Positions 14,214-18,417 of a DNA stretch of 18,417 bases are shown in pieces (the stretch's first letter is position 1; each line of letters begins with the position of its first letter). Made by a program: the position numbers and the translations under genes. The notes under the pieces are model-generated. The model did not search any database. It was not told where the DNA came from and worked only from the letters and a program-made list of their open reading frames with translations. Source of the DNA: Ilumatobacteraceae bacterium. GTDB lineage: Bacteria; Actinomycetota; Acidimicrobiia; Acidimicrobiales; Ilumatobacteraceae. The stretch spans positions 1 to 18,417 of the forward strand of contig JALQWV010000144.1 in assembly GCA_023263465.1 (NCBI GenBank), given 5' to 3'.

Positions 14214-14956
14214 GCCTGAACCTCGTTCAATCGCTCGGTGACCGCGGCATCAAGCGCAGTCACTTGCTGAGCGTCTTGCATTGCTTTGATGCGCTGTCGA
14301 TGCGACACCAACCATGCAAACAACACGGTGAATCCAAAAACTCCGAATAGCAAAGTGAACAACATCAGACCGTCCATCTTGATGTCACCATCTGGGCTCA
14401 ATACTGTTGCGCGCTGATGCAGTGATCGCCAAAGAACCACGCTGAAGTGCACCAGGGGAATTTCGAGCACGGCAAGCAATGCGATCACCGACGATCGACG
14501 AGCACGCTGCTCTGCAGTTCCACCTAATCCACGCACTGCAAGGTAACCAAGGTAAGTAACGAACAAAAATGCTGTCGTCGTAAGGCGCGGGTCCCACACC
14601 CAAAACGTTCCCCACGTAATGCGTCCCCACAAACTTCCACTCAGCAGGGTCATTGCCATGAACAGAACACCGACTTCGGCCGAAGCACCTGCGACGCGAT
14701 CGAAGCCCATGGAATGTTTCTTGCCAATCAACCAACATGCAGAGGCAATGCCCGTAACGATGAACGCCAAATACGCAACCCAAGCAGTAGGTACGTGCAC
14801 GTACATAATGCGTACTGCGTCCCCTTGCACAGCATCTTCCGGAGTGAAAAACAATCCACCGAGCAATACCCAACCGAGTGCAACAACGGCCATCAATCCA
14901 TACATACGAGTGGTTGGTGTTCCCACCCCTTTGTACGTTTGCGTCTCAGTGCTCAT
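14210..14956 (-). CDS. ccmC: CcmC heme-handling membrane protein
   Basis: Integral membrane protein of 248 residues with about six helices that loads heme onto CcmE. The WWD domain reads WGRITWGTFWVWDPRLTT (about 110-127), and the two axial histidines are H54 (MYVHVPTAW) and H170 (PLVHFSVVLWRSLH). ATG at 14954-14956 is preceded by GAAGGG at a slightly long spacing, 15 bases after ccmB ends. The C-terminal tail after the last helix (about 225-248) is longer than in many relatives and is predicted to be helical and charged. Confidence 0.95.
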   Translation of the reverse strand: MSTETQTYKGVGTPTTRMYGLMAVVALGWVLLGGLFFTPEDAVQGDAVRIMYVHVPTAWVAYLAFIVTGIASACWLIGKKHSMGFDRVAGASAEVGVLFMAMTLLSGSLWGRITWGTFWVWDPRLTTTAFLFVTYLGYLAVRGLGGTAEQRARRSSVIALLAVLEIPLVHFSVVLWRSLHQRATVLSPDGDIKMDGLMLFTLLFGVFGFTVLFAWLVSHRQRIKAMQDAQQVTALDAAVTERLNEVQA

Positions 14957-14971
14957 ATGAATTGCCCTTCA

Positions 14972-15661
14972 TCATTCCTCAATTAACGAGCTAAATGACA
15001 GCAGGCCACCTAACCCGAACACCGCAGCGAACACCGCAAGTACTGCTACCCACGGCCACCCTTCACCAACAGTGAGACCACCACTTCTGAACGCCGATTC
15101 GGTTGCCCGAGTTGCACAGATCAGAACAGGAGCAACCACCGGAAGCAAGAGCAATGGAAGCAACGTTTCACGGCCACGAGCACCTGCAGTCAATCCTCCA
15201 TACAGAGTACCTACGAAGGCCAAACCGGCTGAAGCGCACAATACGCAAGTGACCAATAGCACTAGTCCAGATCCATTCACATTCACGCGATACAACACCA
15301 CTGCAGCGATAAACAGCATTGTTTCTAGGACAAGCAGTTGCACAAATAGAGCGGCTGCCTTGCCAATAAAGATGCCTTGCGGATTCACGCCTGCAACTCG
15401 CAGAGAGTCAAGTGCCCCGTCGTAGGTCTCCACAGCAAATGTTCGCTGCACCAAAATGAACAATGAGAAGAGAGTTGCCAACCACACCAATCCACCAGCA
15501 ACTCGCTGCAACACATCATCATTGTCAAGCGCAAAGGCAAACATGACCATGACAAGGCCGGAAAACGGCAGCACTTGATTGGCTACCACCCTTGAGCGCA
15601 ACTCGATGCGCAAATCTTTTGCAGCGACTGCACGCGCAATTCGGTTCGTTGACATGCTCAT
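14972..15661 (-). CDS. ccmB: CcmB heme exporter permease
   Basis: Permease half of the CcmAB ABC transporter that frees holo-CcmE from CcmC. It is 229 residues, close to the family's usual 220, with six likely helices. Family traits are AAKDLRIELRSR at the N-terminus, QRTFAVETYDGALDSLRVAG in the first cytoplasmic loop and ETLLPLLLLPVVAPVLI near residue 167. The ATG overlaps the ccmA stop by four bases (ATGA). An ATG two codons later is also possible. Confidence 0.94.
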   Translation of the reverse strand: MSMSTNRIARAVAAKDLRIELRSRVVANQVLPFSGLVMVMFAFALDNDDVLQRVAGGLVWLATLFSLFILVQRTFAVETYDGALDSLRVAGVNPQGIFIGKAAALFVQLLVLETMLFIAAVVLYRVNVNGSGLVLLVTCVLCASAGLAFVGTLYGGLTAGARGRETLLPLLLLPVVAPVLICATRATESAFRSGGLTVGEGWPWVAVLAVFAAVFGLGGLLSFSSLIEE

Positions 15662-16311
15662 TGCAGATCACGCACCTGACCAGCAACCAGTGAGATTGTT
15701 CGCGTGGCCAGTTGTTGCGCTCGCTCAATCTCGTGTGATGCAACAACAATGGTCGCGCCCGATGCAGCTGCTTCCTGCACAATACGATCAATTTCATCGC
15801 GACCTTTCGCGTCAAGCCCTGCATGCGGTTCATCGAGCAACCACAACTCGGCGCGTCGAACGACTAAACAAGCAAATGCGCAACGACGTTTTTGTCCAGC
15901 CGACAATTCAGAGACTCTGCGACCTGCCAACCTGCCATCAATTGCCATTCGCTCCATTGCCGAATTTCGTTCTTGTGTTGAAGCACCAACAATCGTTGAC
16001 CAGAACGAAACATTTTCCGCAATGGTCAGTTCACCAAACAAACCGTTTTGATGGCCCAGCAAACCAACTCGCTCACGAACTGACTCACGATCAATTGTTA
16101 AGTCGTAGCCCAATACATGCGCAGTACCGCGAACTACCGGAATTAGGCCAGCACATGCTCGCAATAATGTTGACTTTCCTGCGCCATTAGGCCCTTGCAA
16201 CAACACAATTTCATTGCTTTCAACACGGAGCGTCACTCCCGCTAAAGCCGGATACCCGTTGTACACCGCGACCGCATCGACGAAGTTGATTACCGATTCG
16301 GTTGCCATCAT
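15658..16311 (-). CDS. ccmA: CcmA heme exporter ATP-binding protein
   Basis: ABC-type ATPase of 217 residues that powers CcmB and release of heme-loaded CcmE. Walker A GPNGAGKST is at 40-48, the Q-loop is near GLLGHQNGLFGELT, the ABC signature is LSAGQKRR, and Walker B is LWLLDEPHAGLD, with H in ASHEIERAQ as the switch histidine. The signature has A in the position usually G (LSxGQ), as CcmA proteins often do. The start is ATG at 16309-16311 or the next codon. It overlaps the crotonase stop by four bases, so the ccm genes appear translationally linked to that gene. Confidence 0.94.
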   Translation of the reverse strand: MMATESVINFVDAVAVYNGYPALAGVTLRVESNEIVLLQGPNGAGKSTLLRACAGLIPVVRGTAHVLGYDLTIDRESVRERVGLLGHQNGLFGELTIAENVSFWSTIVGASTQERNSAMERMAIDGRLAGRRVSELSAGQKRRCAFACLVVRRAELWLLDEPHAGLDAKGRDEIDRIVQEAAASGATIVVASHEIERAQQLATRTISLVAGQVRDLQ

Positions 16312-17048
16312 GAACCCGTGAACTTCGGTGAACGCTTTTCAATAAATGCTTCCCTGCCCTCACGTGCATCATTACTTGCAAGTGCTTGTTCGCGACAAGC
16401 GGTAACCAATGCATCGATGGATGGCTCGCCTGCACTTGCCTCCAACGCAACTTTGTGACCGCGAATAGTAAGTGGCGCAAGCTTGGCAATGTCACTTGCC
16501 CAAGCAAGAGCATCATCAAGAGTTCCCAATCGCTGGATTGAACCCATGCGTGAAAGCTCTTCGGCCGAATAGGTACTTGCCGTAAGCAACATATTCCGCG
16601 CAACCGGCCACGAGAATTCACGCACGATGCGTTCAATGGTCCAATGGTTCACGACTAACCCCAATTTCGCAGCCGGAACACCGATGACACTTGTCGGAGT
16701 TGCAACTCGGACATCGCAGGCAACTACAAGCTGCGCCCCCGCGCCAAGTGCCGGGCCATCAATTGCAGCAATGGTCACGCATGGAAGTTGCGTGAATCCC
16801 CGAAGTACCTCGTTCAATGTTTCGTGAAATACATCCTCGCGAACTCCTGCCAAATCCGCCCCCGCACAAAATGCTGGCGCGGTACCCGTCAGAACCAACG
16901 CTCGAATGTTGCGGATATCTGCCTCAACTTGGACTTCGCGAATACGTTGGAGAGACTCGAGATCTACGGCATTTCGGCGCTCAGGACGATTCAGTGTGAG
17001 AACAGCCACACTGTCGCGCCAATCAACAAGCAGCGCACCCTTGCTCAT
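16308..17048 (-). CDS. EchA6-like crotonase lacking both catalytic glutamates
   Basis: Crotonase-fold protein of 246 residues. Oxyanion-hole motifs are intact (CAGADL at 61-66 and GPALGAG at 98-104). The two glutamates that add water in enoyl-CoA hydratases are replaced, by Q106 in GAGAQL and A126 in GVPAAKLG. The same losses, and the matching stretches GLVVNHWTIERI and IEKRSPKFTGS, recall M. tuberculosis EchA6, which is thought to carry acyl-CoA to the FAS-II system rather than hydrate it. A hydratase function is therefore doubtful, and an acyl-CoA-binding role or other crotonase chemistry is possible. ATG at 17046-17048 has AAGGG six bases upstream. It is the first gene of the ccm operon, joined to ccmA by ATGA. 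A longer frame from 17102 would run across the divergent gene's start. Confidence 0.88.
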   Translation of the reverse strand: MSKGALLVDWRDSVAVLTLNRPERRNAVDLESLQRIREVQVEADIRNIRALVLTGTAPAFCAGADLAGVREDVFHETLNEVLRGFTQLPCVTIAAIDGPALGAGAQLVVACDVRVATPTSVIGVPAAKLGLVVNHWTIERIVREFSWPVARNMLLTASTYSAEELSRMGSIQRLGTLDDALAWASDIAKLAPLTIRGHKVALEASAGEPSIDALVTACREQALASNDAREGREAFIEKRSPKFTGS

Positions 17049-17084
17049 TGTTGACCCTTGCGATCTACCATGAGGTGCAAGGAT

Positions 17085-17384
17085 ATGACTTCCGCCCCTC
17101 AACCCTCTAAAGATGCGCCGCCTGTTGATCTTTCTGGCGACCTAGTCCGCGTTCGCCGCGCAGTGATTGATCGGTGGACCAGGCTCGCCAAACGTGTGGG
17201 CTACCTCAGTTTTGGAGTGTCGATAGTTGCCGTTTTTACTGGGTTGGCATCTTCGTTCACACCAATTGTTGGCCAACTAGCGACAGGCGGACTTGTTGTT
17301 GGCTCGATTCTTCTTGCACCATCAATAGTTCTCGGTTACGCAATTAAGGCAGCCGAGAAGGAAGATCGCCTAAACGGCAACTAG
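17085..17384 (+). CDS. Small membrane protein, two helices, unknown function
   Basis: Unrecognised protein of 99 residues. A Pro-rich, charged N-terminus (1-36) is followed by two membrane helices at about 38-57 and 63-87, joined by a short loop, and a charged C-terminal tail EKEDRLNGN. ATG at 17085 has GAGGTG seven bases upstream. An earlier in-frame start at 17058 has none. It is divergent from the crotonase gene, with 36 bases between starts, and is followed 15 bases later by a TetR regulator, so it may share its transcript. No function can be assigned. Confidence 0.75.
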   Translation: MTSAPQPSKDAPPVDLSGDLVRVRRAVIDRWTRLAKRVGYLSFGVSIVAVFTGLASSFTPIVGQLATGGLVVGSILLAPSIVLGYAIKAAEKEDRLNGN

Positions 17385-17399
17385 CAGACTGACCTACTC

Positions 17400-17984
17400 A
17401 TGGCACTTCGACTCCCCGCAATTGAACGAAAAGAACAAGTACTTGACGTTGCCTTGGCAGTGTTCGCGGTAAAGGGTTTCCACGACACATCCATGAATGA
17501 CATCGCCGAAGCCGCTGGTGTCACCAAGCCTGTGGTGTATCAACACTACGAGTCAAAGCGTGCATTGTTTCTTGCGATCATTGACCATGTTGGTGACCGT
17601 ATGGTTGACGTGTTAACCGCGGCAACTAGTGGGCTCACTGATGGTCACGATCAAGTTGAAGCAGGAACGATCGCTTTCTTCAAATGGGTTGAACGTGACA
17701 GAAATGCATTTAAATTTTTGTTCGACAGCGGAACGCAAAAAGATGAAGAATTCACTATTGCAATACGTAAAGTACTTGATCGCTCCGCCGATGCAATTGC
17801 CCCGTTGATCGCCATAGACCTAGACTCAATTCATGTCCGAGCTCTTGCGCACGGTGTCGCGGGTGCGAGCGAAGGTGTCGCACGCTTTCTGATAAACAAC
17901 AACATCTCGTTTTCCGGCGAACAGATAGGTAAACAAATCGCCAACCTCCTGTGGGCCGGCTTACGCGGAGTTGACTCGGAGTAA
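17400..17984 (+). CDS. TetR/AcrR family transcriptional regulator
   Basis: Predicted one-component repressor, 194 residues. The N-terminal helix-turn-helix spans about 12-58 (ALAVFAVKGFHDTSMND, IAEAAGVTKPVVYQHYESK), an almost textbook TetR DNA-binding domain. The rest is an all-helical ligand-binding and dimerisation domain of unknown ligand. Motifs such as FFKWVERDRNAFKFLFDS suggest the subgroup common in actinobacteria near fatty-acid genes, but that is weak. ATG at 17400 has no clear Shine-Dalgarno. It follows the membrane protein gene by 15 bases and precedes the DtxR-type gene by 10, so the three are probably cotranscribed. Confidence 0.9.
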   Translation: MALRLPAIERKEQVLDVALAVFAVKGFHDTSMNDIAEAAGVTKPVVYQHYESKRALFLAIIDHVGDRMVDVLTAATSGLTDGHDQVEAGTIAFFKWVERDRNAFKFLFDSGTQKDEEFTIAIRKVLDRSADAIAPLIAIDLDSIHVRALAHGVAGASEGVARFLINNNISFSGEQIGKQIANLLWAGLRGVDSE

Positions 17985-17994
17985 CCTGACACTC

Positions 17995-18417
17995 ATGGCG
18001 CACCCCGGCGAACACCACCCAGCATTTGAAGAATATTGCGAATGCATCTTTGAACTTCGCGAAGACCACCTAGACGTCATTCAGGCACGTGTGGCTGAGA
18101 GGCTCGATGTCTCGCGACCTTCAGTTTCCGAAATGATTAAGCGCATGGAGACCGAAGGTCTGATTCGCCTGCGAGGCACCCGAATTGTGCTGACTCCCGA
18201 AGGCGAAAAACTTGCCGAATCCGTTGTTCGCAAACATCGCATGGCCGAGCGCTTCCTCACCGACATTCTTGGACTCCCATGGGCACTTGCCCACCACGAA
18301 GCATGCAAGTGGGAACACGTGATCAGTCCTGATGTTGAAAATGCGATCACTCGTCTTCTTGGCAACCCGACGACATGCCCACACGGCAATCCAATTCCTG
18401 GTTCCAATTACATGGAA
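17995..18417 (+). CDS. DtxR/IdeR/MntR-family metal-dependent repressor (3' end cut by window edge)
   Basis: The first 141 residues of a metal-responsive repressor are visible. The winged helix is at about 10-75 (ARVAERLDVSRPSVSEMIKR), followed by the dimerisation and metal-binding domain (HRMAERFL, GLPWALAHHEACKWEHV, CPHGNPIPG). Aligned by eye to IdeR, the site 1 ligands H81, E85 and H100 and the site 2 ligands C104, E107 and H108 are kept. The position of IdeR Met10 is Glu (E13). The Cys favours an iron-type sensor, while an acidic residue at the Met10 position recalls MntR. A C-terminal SH3-like domain, if present, lies beyond the edge. ATG at 17995 is 10 bases after the TetR stop, and the nearest GGAG is about 12 bases upstream. 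Confidence 0.9.
   Translation, partial: MAHPGEHHPAFEEYCECIFELREDHLDVIQARVAERLDVSRPSVSEMIKRMETEGLIRLRGTRIVLTPEGEKLAESVVRKHRMAERFLTDILGLPWALAHHEACKWEHVISPDVENAITRLLGNPTTCPHGNPIPGSNYME

Noticed and set aside
15579..16190. 203-codon forward frame antisense to ccmB and ccmA
   Set aside because: It crosses two overlapping ccm genes and lacks any domain, so it is a chance open frame.
1..18417. CRISPR arrays, insertion sequences, tRNA genes, prophage or defence islands
   Set aside because: No regularly spaced repeats, transposase, tRNA cloverleaf or phage gene was seen by eye; a tRNA or covariance-model scan could confirm.

Overview
The window looks like chromosomal DNA from an actinobacterium with moderate G+C (about half by eye). 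WhiB, PdtaS, DUF3107, a paired ArsA/Get3-like ATPase set, an EchA6-like crotonase and an IdeR/DtxR-type repressor all point to Actinobacteria. A complete System I cytochrome c maturation set is unusual there, because most actinobacteria use System II. This combination suggests a class such as Acidimicrobiia (for example a freshwater Ilumatobacter-like lineage). That placement is inference, not proof. The DNA is gene-dense, and no gene-free stretch exceeds about 140 bases. I saw no tRNA, rRNA, insertion sequence, CRISPR array or prophage.

Layout. 1-743 (-): etfB, cut by the left edge. 820-1740 (+) and 1743-2486 (-): a diacylglycerol-kinase-family lipid kinase and a glycerophosphodiester phosphodiesterase, convergent. 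2620-2922 (+): WhiB1-like iron-sulfur regulator with a clear promoter. 2923-7972 (-): a probable five-gene operon, transcribed mrp, DUF3107, arsA-like 1, arsA-like 2, pdtaS. 8017-8739 (+): a SufR-like regulator, divergent from mrp. 8747-9358 (-): a molybdopterin (sulfite-oxidase-like) enzyme. 9408-9872 (+): a SixA-like histidine phosphatase. 9874-17048 (-): a ten-gene, mostly overlapping operon, an EchA6-like crotonase followed by ccmA, B, C, D, E, F, G, H and I. 17085-18417 (+): a small membrane protein, a TetR regulator and a DtxR-family repressor cut by the right edge.

How the genes may work together. The ccm genes supply heme export and chaperoning (CcmABCDE), heme ligation (CcmF, H, I) and apocytochrome thiol reduction (CcmG, H). 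The mrp-to-pdtaS operon, its divergent SufR-like regulator and the convergent whiB1 gather several actinobacterial proteins tied to iron-sulfur clusters or nitric oxide, which are scattered in mycobacteria. I infer, without proof, a shared stress response. Details that automated annotation may miss are a probable CTG start in arsA-like 1, the 44-residue ccmD, loss of both catalytic glutamates in the crotonase, and a CcmI lacking its first membrane helix.
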